Positions 1 to 5,256 of a stretch of DNA of 5,256 bases are shown in pieces. The stretch spans positions 1 through 5,256 of the forward strand of contig BQJX01000247.1 in assembly GCA_021604925.1 (NCBI GenBank), given 5' to 3'. The position numbers and the translations under genes were made by a program. Under the pieces are notes generated by a model that was given only the letters and a program-made list of their open reading frames with translations, had not been told where the DNA came from and did no database searches. The DNA is from Gemmatimonadota bacterium. Lineage in GTDB: Bacteria > ARS69. The first letter of the stretch is position 1. Every line of letters starts with the position of its first letter.

Positions 1-820
1 CGCCATCACGGCGGCCGGGATCAGCCTGTATCGCGTCGTTCTTCCGGTGTTTCTGGTCGCCCTCGTCGTGAGCGCGGTAGGACTCGTGTTCACCACCGAG
101 ATCGTGCCCCGCGGCCAGACCACCGCGAACGAGATCTACGACCACGAGATCAAGGAGCGGCCGCGCATTTCGGGATCGTCGCGCCGGGACCTCAGCTACC
201 TGGGCGCGGATGGCCGGTTCTTCCTGATCCGCCGCTTCGACGGGAAGAAGGGCCGCATGGACGACGTGGTCGTGCAGCAGTTCTCCGGCGGCACGCTGGT
301 GCACCGCCTGGACGCGGAGTACGCGGAGTGGACCGGCGACCGCTGGGAGTTCCACAACGGTTTCCTCCGCGAGTTCGGATCCCACGGACCTCCCCACGTG
401 GAGCCGTTCACGCAGCGGGCGTTCGCCGAGATCGTGGAGCGGCCGGAGGACTTCCTGCGCACGGTCAAGGAATCCGACGAGATGACGTTTCGCGAACTCA
501 GCGAACACATCACCCGGACCGCGGCCTCCGGGGGTGACATCACCCGCTTGCTGGTGGATCGGCACGCCCGCTACTCGTTCCCGCTGGCCAGCTTCATCGT
601 GGCGCTGCTGGGAGCGCCGCTGACCGGAGCGATCCGTCGGGGCGGGCACGCCGTCGGCTTCGGGATCGCCCTGTTGGTGGGTTTTCTCTACTACATCCTG
701 CTCCAGACCGGCGAGACCTTCGGGTACAACGGCACGCTGCCGCCGCTGCTCGCCGCCTGGCTGCCGAACCTGGTCTTCCTGGTCATCGGGTGCACTGCGC
801 TCTGGAAGACGCGAAAGTAG
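1..820 (+). CDS. LptF/LptG-family LPS export permease, C-terminal part (5' end outside window)
   Basis: This is the inner-membrane permease of the LptB2FG transporter, which extracts lipopolysaccharide from the inner membrane and passes it to the LptC/LptA bridge. The reading frame is open from base 2, giving 272 visible residues. The GTG at 47 lies inside a membrane helix and is not a start. The fragment opens with an AAGIS segment followed by a helix (about residues 13-35), matching the cytoplasmic coupling region that contacts LptB in this family. A beta-rich periplasmic domain follows (about 40-160), then three hydrophobic helices (about 191-207, 219-237, 246-268) with the family-typical YSFPLASF, FLYYILLQTGE and LPPLLAAWLPNL stretches. 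LptF and LptG are paralogues and I cannot separate them here; the absence of a partner gene downstream mildly favours lptG. The gene ends 147 bp from the convergent metK. Confidence 0.9.
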   Translation, partial: AITAAGISLYRVVLPVFLVALVVSAVGLVFTTEIVPRGQTTANEIYDHEIKERPRISGSSRRDLSYLGADGRFFLIRRFDGKKGRMDDVVVQQFSGGTLVHRLDAEYAEWTGDRWEFHNGFLREFGSHGPPHVEPFTQRAFAEIVERPEDFLRTVKESDEMTFRELSEHITRTAASGGDITRLLVDRHARYSFPLASFIVALLGAPLTGAIRRGGHAVGFGIALLVGFLYYILLQTGETFGYNGTLPPLLAAWLPNLVFLVIGCTALWKTRK

Positions 821-853
821 AGGGTCCGGGGATCACGGCGCTGCCGGCGACTC

Positions 854-869
854 CGCGGCGAGCGCCGCG
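854..869 (+). other. GC hairpin just downstream of the permease gene
   Basis: CGCGGC (854-859) and GCCGCG (864-869) form a perfect 6-bp inverted repeat with a GAGC loop, 33 bp after the permease stop codon. No T-run follows on the plus strand, so it is not a classical intrinsic terminator. It could still help end or protect the permease transcript. In such GC-rich DNA it may also be chance. Confidence 0.3.
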
Positions 870-892
870 TTCCGGACGAACCAGGGACGAAC

Positions 893-930
893 CCCAAAAG
901 AAGCCGCCCTCCGGAATCCCGGAAGGCGGC
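893..930 (-). terminator. Rho-independent terminator of metK
   Basis: GCCGCC-c-TCCGG (903-914) pairs with CCGGA-a-GGCGGC (919-930) around an AATC loop: 11 base pairs and one C/A mismatch. Read on the minus strand, the stem is followed by TTCTTTTGGGG (902 down to 892), a short U-rich tract, and it lies 38 bp past the metK stop. On the plus strand the bases after the stem (AGGGTCTTGC) are not U-rich, so termination of the convergent permease transcript here would be weaker. Confidence 0.75.
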
Positions 931-967
931 AGGGTCTTGCGGCCATCGTCCGGCGGGACCGACGCGT

Positions 968-2137
968 CTACGCCACCGCCGACCGAAGGGCATCCACTCG
1001 ATCGCGGTTCTCCCACGGGAATCCCTCGGACTCGCGACCGAAGTGCCCGTAGGCCGCGGTCATCGAGTAGATGGGACGCAGCAGGTCCAACCCGCGGATG
1101 ATCCCGGTGGGCGTGAGATCGAACGCGTCCTTGGCGAGCGCGGCGATCTCGTGATCCGGGAGCTTGCCCGTCCCGAACGTGTCGAACAGCACCGACACCG
1201 GATCCGCCACGCCGATGGCGTAGGCCAACTGCACTTCGCAGCGCTTGGCCAGTCCTGCCGCCACCACGTTCTTGGCCACATGGCGCGCCGCGTAGCTGGC
1301 CGAGCGATCCACCTTGGACGGGTCCTTGCCGGAGAACGCGCCGCCCCCGTGGCGACCCATTCCGCCGTATGTGTCCACGATGATCTTGCGTCCGGTCAGA
1401 CCGCAGTCGCCGTGCGGACCACCGATCACGAAGCGACCGGTGGGATTCACGTGGTACTTGATGTCCGGGCTGGCCTTCAGCAGTTCCTCGGAAATGCACG
1501 GCTTGATCACCATCTCGATGACCGCTTCCTGGATCTGCGCGTGCGTGACGTTGTCGTGGTGCTGGGTCGACACTACCACCGTGTCCACGCGCACGGGCCG
1601 GTCCCCGTCGTACTCGATGGTGACCTGGGACTTGCCGTCCGGACGCAGGAACGTGAGTTCCCCCGACTTGCGAACCTCCGCGAGGCGGCGGCAGATCTTG
1701 TGGGCCATGGCGATGGGCAGCGGCATGAGTTCCGGGGTCTCGTCGCTGGCGTACCCGAACATCAATCCCTGGTCGCCGGCTCCCTGCTCCTGGTGGAGTC
1801 CCTCGCCCGCGTTCACGCCGATGGCGATGTCCGGGCTCTGCCGATCGATGGAGGTCATGACCGCGCACGTCTCGCAGTCGATTCCGTAGGCGGCGTCGTT
1901 GTAGCCGATGCGTCGCAGCGTGTTGCGCACGATCTCCGGAATCTCCACGTAGGCTTCCGTGGTGACCTCGCCGGCCACGATCGCGACTCCGGTGGTGACC
2001 ATGGTCTCGCACGCGACCCGGCTGTTGGGGTCCTGGGCGAGCATCGCGTCGAGAATCCCGTCGGAGATCTGGTCGGCGACTTTGTCCGGATGTCCCTCGG
2101 TCACGGACTCCGACGTGAACAGGTGCCGATCACTCAT
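968..2137 (-). CDS. metK: S-adenosylmethionine synthetase (methionine adenosyltransferase)
   Basis: This cytoplasmic enzyme makes S-adenosylmethionine from ATP and methionine, releasing phosphate and diphosphate, and supplies the cell's main methyl donor. The 389-residue product matches the bacterial family length (about 380-400). Visible motifs are FTSESVTEGHPDK at 7-19, with the metal- and ATP-binding residues E10, H16, D18 and K19; signature GAGDQGLMFGYA at 119-130; and the glycine-rich signature GGGAFSGKD at 264-272, with K271 and K275 matching the two lysines known in E. coli MetK. The frame stays open up to 2287. The ATG at 2137 is chosen because the MSDRHLFTSES N-terminus matches the family and AAAGGAG sits 7 nt upstream; the longer version would add 50 unrelated residues and run into the preceding gene. 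metK follows the isomerase gene after 115 bp and ends at a clear terminator. Confidence 0.98.
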   Translation of the reverse strand: MSDRHLFTSESVTEGHPDKVADQISDGILDAMLAQDPNSRVACETMVTTGVAIVAGEVTTEAYVEIPEIVRNTLRRIGYNDAAYGIDCETCAVMTSIDRQSPDIAIGVNAGEGLHQEQGAGDQGLMFGYASDETPELMPLPIAMAHKICRRLAEVRKSGELTFLRPDGKSQVTIEYDGDRPVRVDTVVVSTQHHDNVTHAQIQEAVIEMVIKPCISEELLKASPDIKYHVNPTGRFVIGGPHGDCGLTGRKIIVDTYGGMGRHGGGAFSGKDPSKVDRSASYAARHVAKNVVAAGLAKRCEVQLAYAIGVADPVSVLFDTFGTGKLPDHEIAALAKDAFDLTPTGIIRGLDLLRPIYSMTAAYGHFGRESEGFPWENRDRVDALRSAVA

Positions 2138-2144
2138 CTCGATT

Positions 2145-2151
2145 CTCCTTT
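2145..2151 (-). promoter_or_regulatory. Ribosome binding site fixing the metK start
   Basis: AAAGGAG on the minus strand ends 7 nt before the ATG at 2137. It is the strongest Shine-Dalgarno match in the metK leader and selects this start over the longer open frame that begins at 2287. Confidence 0.8.
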
Positions 2152-2252
2152 GGATCTGATTTTTCGATGATGTTAGCGAGGCAGGGTAACCCAGGCGACG
2201 TTCGGGCTCCAGCGGATTCCGGCGCCCGTCCGCACCGTACGCCCCCGCCGAA

Positions 2253-3302
2253 TCAGGAGTCCGCCAGCGCCGCCTTGAGGCGGTCAATGCTGACTACCGG
2301 GGTAGGATCTACGTTCTGCGCCGCGGCCAGGTAGAGGCTGACCAGGTCGCCCTGGACGGAGTACGAGTACAACCGGGCCAGGAGCCCCTGTCCACGCGGG
2401 GCGAAGTGGGTGACCGAGACTCCGGAGGCGCGCAGGGATTCCGCCACGACCTGCATCCGACGCCGGGTTCGGGGGTGGTCCGCGGGGTCGTCCAGCAGGG
2501 CCACGCGGGTGGCCGCCAGCACCGGCGAAGCGACTTCCCAGCCCACGATCTCGTTGTGGTTCTGCTCCGGCAGGAGCGCCGTGTGGGCCAGCGCCTTGCC
2601 GTTCTCATTGATCTGGCAGGCCCAACGCATGGCCGATACCCGGTGAGGCGAGTCCGACGCGTAGATGACCGGCAGATGGCCGTTCAACCCTTCGGCCCAG
2701 GCGCGCAGCGGGTTGGGCGACGCATCCGGGCCGAACTCGCGGAGCACTTCCTCGCACGCCTGGGCGGCTTCCTCGATCTCCGCGGAACCGACCTCCAGCA
2801 TGCCCACCCGCCCCATGGCGTGCAGCAACGGGACCGATGTCCACCCGAGCGCGGCCCGGGGCGGCGATCCCGGCGGGATCTTGAGCACCGGAACGGAGTC
2901 CGCCAGCGCTCGCCGCTCCAGTTCTCCCCCGCTGGTCACGCACGCGCGCGGAACCCTGCGCCGCGCCGCCTCCGACCAGCAGGCAAGGGTTTCCTCCGTG
3001 CCGCCGGAGTAGCTCACGAAGAACGCGAAGGACGACTCGTTCGCGGCGCGCGGCAGTTCGTAGCCGCGAACCACCTCCACCGCCACGTCGCCCAGTCGCT
3101 CGCCGCAGGCGCGCAGGAAGTCCCCGCCGATGGCGCTTCCGCCCATCCCGATCACGTAGATGCGCTCCGGCTCCGCGTCCCCGATCAGGTTGGGGCCCGC
3201 CTCCGCCAGGTCCCACGCCCGTCTCATCTGCTCCGGAAATCCGCGCACGCGGCCGGTCATGTCCGAAGGGTCGTTCCCGATTCTCCCAGCCGCCGTGGTC
3301 AC
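2253..3302 (-). CDS. Bifunctional phosphoglucose/phosphomannose isomerase-like protein (SIS domain)
   Basis: It probably interconverts fructose-6-phosphate with glucose-6-phosphate, and possibly with mannose-6-phosphate. The 349 residues carry an N-terminal SIS sugar-phosphate domain with GMGGSAIGGD (52-61) and SYSGGTEET (97-105), then PPGSPPRAALG (142-152) and the C-terminal PGI/PMI hallmark PEQNHNEIVGWE (245-256) and DPTPVVSIDRLK (332-343). From memory of the Pyrobaculum enzyme, its catalytic Glu and His are 16 residues apart; here E233 (in NENGK) and H249 keep that spacing, and K343 could be the conserved C-terminal lysine. The GTG start at 3302 overlaps the HPr stop as GTGA and has GGGGGA 5 nt upstream. 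An ATG at 3260 is the alternative but lacks a Shine-Dalgarno sequence. The family is clear; dual specificity is inferred. It differs from the classical Pgi family. Confidence 0.9.
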   Translation of the reverse strand: MTTAAGRIGNDPSDMTGRVRGFPEQMRRAWDLAEAGPNLIGDAEPERIYVIGMGGSAIGGDFLRACGERLGDVAVEVVRGYELPRAANESSFAFFVSYSGGTEETLACWSEAARRRVPRACVTSGGELERRALADSVPVLKIPPGSPPRAALGWTSVPLLHAMGRVGMLEVGSAEIEEAAQACEEVLREFGPDASPNPLRAWAEGLNGHLPVIYASDSPHRVSAMRWACQINENGKALAHTALLPEQNHNEIVGWEVASPVLAATRVALLDDPADHPRTRRRMQVVAESLRASGVSVTHFAPRGQGLLARLYSYSVQGDLVSLYLAAAQNVDPTPVVSIDRLKAALADS

Positions 3303-3592
3303 TTTGGTCCCCCAGAATTCCCGGAGACGCCCTCTCCGAAACCCATTTCCACAAGGCGTACCAGCGTCTCCGCGGCCACCTCCTCATCCGGACCTTCCAC
3401 TTCGATCACGAGTTCCGTGCCCAGCGGAGCGGCCAGCATCATGAGACCCATGATGCTCTTGCCGTTCACGCGAAGCTCGCCACGCGACACCTGCACGATC
3501 GAGATCAGGCTCGACGCGCGCTCCACGAACACGTTGGCGGCCCGCATGTGAAGGCCCAACTCGTTTACCACTCTCACTGTTCTGCGAATCAA
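3299..3592 (-). CDS. ptsH: HPr-family phosphocarrier protein
   Basis: This small cytoplasmic protein accepts phosphate on a histidine from PTS enzyme I, or on a serine from HPr kinase. With the TTG start at 3592 it has 97 residues. VVNELGLHMRAAN contains the active His at position 15 and NGKSIMGLMML contains the kinase-target Ser at position 46, exactly the canonical HPr numbering. This start has GGAGG 6 nt upstream and lies 13 bp after the hprK stop. An ATG at 3625 would give 108 residues, overlap hprK by 20 bp and lacks a good Shine-Dalgarno sequence; automatic annotation may prefer it. The active-site loop reads GLHMRAA rather than the classic GLHARPA. The C-terminus carries a Gly-rich tail of about ten residues beyond the usual domain. 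It sits directly after its likely modifying enzyme HprK. Whether it serves sugar transport or only regulation cannot be told. Confidence 0.9.
   Translation of the reverse strand: MIRRTVRVVNELGLHMRAANVFVERASSLISIVQVSRGELRVNGKSIMGLMMLAAPLGTELVIEVEGPDEEVAAETLVRLVEMGFGEGVSGNSGGPK
3308..3313 (-). promoter_or_regulatory. Ribosome binding site of the isomerase gene, inside the HPr gene
   Basis: GGGGGA on the minus strand lies 5 nt before the GTG at 3302, within the last codons of HPr. With the GTGA stop/start overlap it supports translational coupling and the GTG start over the ATG at 3260. Confidence 0.55.
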
Positions 3593-3598
3593 GCGCCG

Positions 3599-3603
3599 CC
3601 TCC
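3599..3603 (-). promoter_or_regulatory. Ribosome binding site supporting a TTG start for HPr
   Basis: GGAGG on the minus strand lies in the gap after the hprK stop and 6 nt before the TTG at 3592. No comparable site precedes the upstream ATG at 3625. Confidence 0.6.
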
Positions 3604-3605
3604 GC

Positions 3606-4577
3606 TCACTCGGTATCCCCAACATCGCCGACCGGAAATGCGGCCTGGTCCTTCTGCATCATCATCTTGAGGCGTTCATCCAGATCCGCCGCCGGGTTCC
3701 GCCCCGAGGACTTGATCAGGTGATTCATGGCGACCACCTCCGCGAGCACGGCCACGTTCTTGCCCGGAACCAGCGGGATCGTGACGTACGGGACCCGCAC
3801 GCCCAGGATGGACGTGGTCCGGTCCTCCAGCCCAAGCCGCTCGTACGGCGCGGCCGGATCCCAGCGAACCAGGCGCACCTCCACCTCCACGCGCTTGCGC
3901 ACGCGCGTGGCCCGGATGCCGAACATTTCCCGGATGTCGATAATCCCGACCCCCCGGATCTCCATGCGATGGCCCAGCAGTTCGTTCGAGCTTCCGATCA
4001 GGATCGAAGGCGGGCGCCGGCTCACGATGACGATGTCATCCGCCACCAGACGATGGCCGCGCTCCACGAGATCCAGTGCGGTCTCGCTCTTGCCGATGCC
4101 GCTGTCGCCGGCAAACAGCAGCCCCACGCCGTACACGTCCACGAGCGATCCGTGCAGGGTCATCCGGGGTGCGAACACGTTGTTGAGGTACGCCGTGAGC
4201 TGGTGGATGAACGGCGTAGTGGACATCCTGGTGCGAAGCAACGGGACCTGGCGACTCTCGCAGAGCTCCTGCAGGCGCGGCTCGATGGGCAGTCCCTTGG
4301 AAACGATGAGGCACGGGAGGTCGCACTCGAAGAGGTGATCGAGTGCGGCTCCCCGCTGATTCGCCGACAGCGTATCCAGGTAGAGCATCTCGGTCTCGCC
4401 GAGGATCTGGATCCGCTCGTACAGGAAGTTCTCGGTAAAGCCGGCCAGCGCGAGACCCGGGCGATTCACATCGCTCACGGTGATCGGCAGCCGCGCATTC
4501 GGCGCGGCCACGATCACCTCCAGATCCAGTTCCTGACGCCGCTCATCGTGGAGCTGGGCTGCCGAGATCCCCTGCAT
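3606..4577 (-). CDS. hprK: HPr kinase/phosphorylase
   Basis: This bifunctional enzyme phosphorylates HPr on Ser46 using ATP (or PPi) and reverses the reaction by phosphorolysis, sensing metabolic state. The 323 residues fit the family length (about 310-330). The N-terminal domain (about 1-135) includes NRPGLALAGF (38-47) and ERIQILGETE (54-63). The C-terminal kinase domain has LHG (H142), the P-loop GDSGIGKS (157-164), ERGHRLVADD (172-181) with the conserved acidic residues, and the HprK signature MEIRGVGIIDI (205-215). All key residues appear intact. The ATG at 4577 is the first possible start, because the hpf stop TAG lies in the same frame only one codon upstream; the ribosome binding site is weak, so reinitiation after hpf is likely. 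Its presumed substrate HPr is the next gene downstream, supporting a working pair. Confidence 0.97.
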   Translation of the reverse strand: MQGISAAQLHDERRQELDLEVIVAAPNARLPITVSDVNRPGLALAGFTENFLYERIQILGETEMLYLDTLSANQRGAALDHLFECDLPCLIVSKGLPIEPRLQELCESRQVPLLRTRMSTTPFIHQLTAYLNNVFAPRMTLHGSLVDVYGVGLLFAGDSGIGKSETALDLVERGHRLVADDIVIVSRRPPSILIGSSNELLGHRMEIRGVGIIDIREMFGIRATRVRKRVEVEVRLVRWDPAAPYERLGLEDRTTSILGVRVPYVTIPLVPGKNVAVLAEVVAMNHLIKSSGRNPAADLDERLKMMMQKDQAAFPVGDVGDTE

Positions 4578-4580
4578 GAA

Positions 4581-5078
4581 CTAGCCCGTGACCTCGATGA
4601 GCTTCACGGCGCCATCGGGACGACGATAGACCACGCGAGTGGCCCCGCTATCCGTATCCGCGAACACCACGATCTCCTCGCCCTCTTCGACCCGGGTCGT
4701 GGCCTCTTCCAGGGACATCATTTCCCGATCGCGCCGTTCACTCTGGATCCGCGTGTCACCCATTGCGATGTCCTCCTTGGTATCCCCGTTGCGGCCGCGT
4801 TGCTGTTGCTTGGTGGTGCGTCGGATCTGCTTTTCCACCTTCTCGAAGGCCCCGTCGATCGACACTGCCATGTCGTCGGATTCGGCCTTGCCCAGGAAAT
4901 CGCCGTGACGTCCATGCACGGACACCTCGGCGATCTGCCGGTACTTTTCGATTTCGAGAACGACCGACGCGTTGATCACGCCGCTTCCGAAACGATCGAG
5001 CCGGGAAAGGCGCGCTTCTGCATGCTCCTTGAGATCCGGCGTCAGGTCGAAGTGACGCGCGGTGACGGAGACGTTCAT
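4581..5078 (-). CDS. hpf: Ribosome hibernation-promoting factor, long form (HPF/YfiA family)
   Basis: It binds the 30S decoding centre in slow growth and, in long forms, joins ribosomes into inactive 100S dimers. The 165-residue product has an N-terminal S30AE domain (about 1-92: NVSVTARHFDLTPDLKEHA, later DDMAVSIDGAFEKVEKQIRR), a charged linker rich in Gln, Arg and Lys (about 88-118), and a C-terminal dimerisation-type domain (about 120-162: MSLEEATTRVEEGEEIVVF, then VVYRRPDGAVKLIEV). Long forms are usually about 175-190 residues, so the linker is short. The ATG at 5078 has GGGAGG 5 nt upstream. It follows rpoN by 33 bp, a very common order in proteobacteria, and precedes hprK by 3 bp. The aromatic position of the typical FFVF dimer motif is IVVF (136-139) here. 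Confidence 0.95.
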   Translation of the reverse strand: MNVSVTARHFDLTPDLKEHAEARLSRLDRFGSGVINASVVLEIEKYRQIAEVSVHGRHGDFLGKAESDDMAVSIDGAFEKVEKQIRRTTKQQQRGRNGDTKEDIAMGDTRIQSERRDREMMSLEEATTRVEEGEEIVVFADTDSGATRVVYRRPDGAVKLIEVTG

Positions 5079-5083
5079 GTTTG

Positions 5084-5089
5084 CCTCCC
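5084..5089 (-). promoter_or_regulatory. Ribosome binding site of hpf, next to a small hairpin
   Basis: GGGAGG on the minus strand lies 5 nt before the ATG at 5078. Immediately upstream, GGGGC (5109-5105) can pair with GCCCC (5095-5091) around a 9-nt loop. There is no U-tract, so this is not a terminator between rpoN and hpf. Confidence 0.6.
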
Positions 5090-5111
5090 GGGGGCGCTGG
5101 CTCTGCCCCGA

Positions 5112-5256
5112 TTAAAACTCCTTGCGATAGCGAGCCGAGAGGATGTCCATCCTCTCGCGGTACTTCGCAACCGTCCTGCGAGCGACGATCAGGCCCTCCT
5201 TTCTGAGGAGTTCAGCGATCTTCTGGTCCGAAAGCGGCTTCTTCTTGGGCTCGTTG
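5112..5256 (-). CDS. rpoN: RNA polymerase sigma-54 factor, C-terminal end (5' part outside window)
   Basis: Only the last 47 residues and the TAA stop are present; the gene continues past the right edge. The fragment reads NEPKKKPLSDQKIAELL at the start and then contains ARRTVAKYRE (residues 25-34), the RpoN box. This invariant helix-turn-helix motif recognises the -24 promoter element and is diagnostic for sigma-54. RpoN directs transcription that depends on AAA+ activators, often for nitrogen, flagellar or stress genes. The tail after the box (RMDILSARYRKEF) is of ordinary length for the family. It is followed 33 bp later by hpf, the standard rpoN-hpf order, with no terminator between them, so co-transcription is expected. 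Identification is firm despite the short fragment. Confidence 0.97.
   Translation of the reverse strand, partial: NEPKKKPLSDQKIAELLRKEGLIVARRTVAKYRERMDILSARYRKEF

Noticed and set aside
290..302. Possible sigma-54 promoter (GGCACG followed by TGC)
   Set aside because: The GG-to-GC spacing is 9 rather than 10 bases and it lies inside the permease coding sequence.
783..2012. Second minus-strand frame of 409 codons overlapping metK
   Set aside because: It is an out-of-frame translation of metK, rich in Arg, Gly and His, runs through the terminator, and has no recognisable domain.
1043..2170. Long open frame on the plus strand opposite metK (375 codons)
   Set aside because: It lies antisense to an unmistakable metK, and its His/Val/Arg/Gly-rich translation resembles no family. 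Long antisense frames are expected in GC-rich coding DNA.
2170..2198. Possible sigma-70-type promoter for metK (TAACAT as -10)
   Set aside because: The hexamer 17 bp upstream (TCGCCT) is a poor -35 match; too weak to annotate.
2138..2287. N-terminal extension of metK to an upstream start at 2287
   Set aside because: It would add 50 residues not found in the family and overlap the end of the isomerase gene; the ATG at 2137 has a strong Shine-Dalgarno sequence.
2406..3551. Long open frame on the plus strand opposite the isomerase and HPr genes (381 codons)
   Set aside because: It spans two real genes on the other strand and has a low-complexity Arg/Pro/Gly-rich product; a shadow frame.

Overview
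The window is GC-rich, gene-dense bacterial chromosome with no sign of mobile DNA, tRNA, rRNA or CRISPR. An LptF/LptG-family lipopolysaccharide export permease points to a Gram-negative (diderm) host. A sigma-54/HPF/HPr-kinase cluster resembles arrangements known from Deltaproteobacteria and uncultivated FCB-like phyla. I cannot place the organism more precisely from this sequence alone.

Layout. On the plus strand, 2-820 is the 3' part of an LptF/LptG permease gene cut by the left edge. An intergenic stretch (821-967) follows, where this gene converges on metK; it holds a terminator hairpin whose U-tract serves metK. All remaining genes are on the minus strand. In transcription order (right to left) they are: the 3' end of rpoN (5256-5112), hpf (5078-4581), hprK (4577-3606), an HPr phosphocarrier gene (about 3592-3299), a bifunctional phosphoglucose/phosphomannose isomerase-like gene (3302-2253), and, after a 115-bp gap, metK (2137-968).

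The first five minus-strand genes are packed like one operon: gaps of 33 bp and 3 bp, a 13-bp gap (or a 20-bp overlap, depending on the HPr start), then a 4-bp stop/start overlap. I see no terminator between them. metK may be read from the same transcript or from its own weak promoter; no SAM riboswitch was recognised in its leader.

How the genes may work together. RpoN and long-form HPF concern transcription and ribosome hibernation. HprK and HPr form a kinase-substrate pair: the HPr carries both the His15 phosphoryl-acceptor site and the Ser46 kinase site. The next gene, translationally coupled to HPr, encodes a sugar-phosphate isomerase. The cluster therefore looks like a carbon/energy-status module in which the usual PTS partners (EI, EIIA, RapZ) are not present within the window. 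Every gene belongs to a known family. I did not find a convincing undescribed system; the points worth a second look are the HPr start codon and active-site variant, the HPr-isomerase coupling, and the altered dimerisation patch of HPF.
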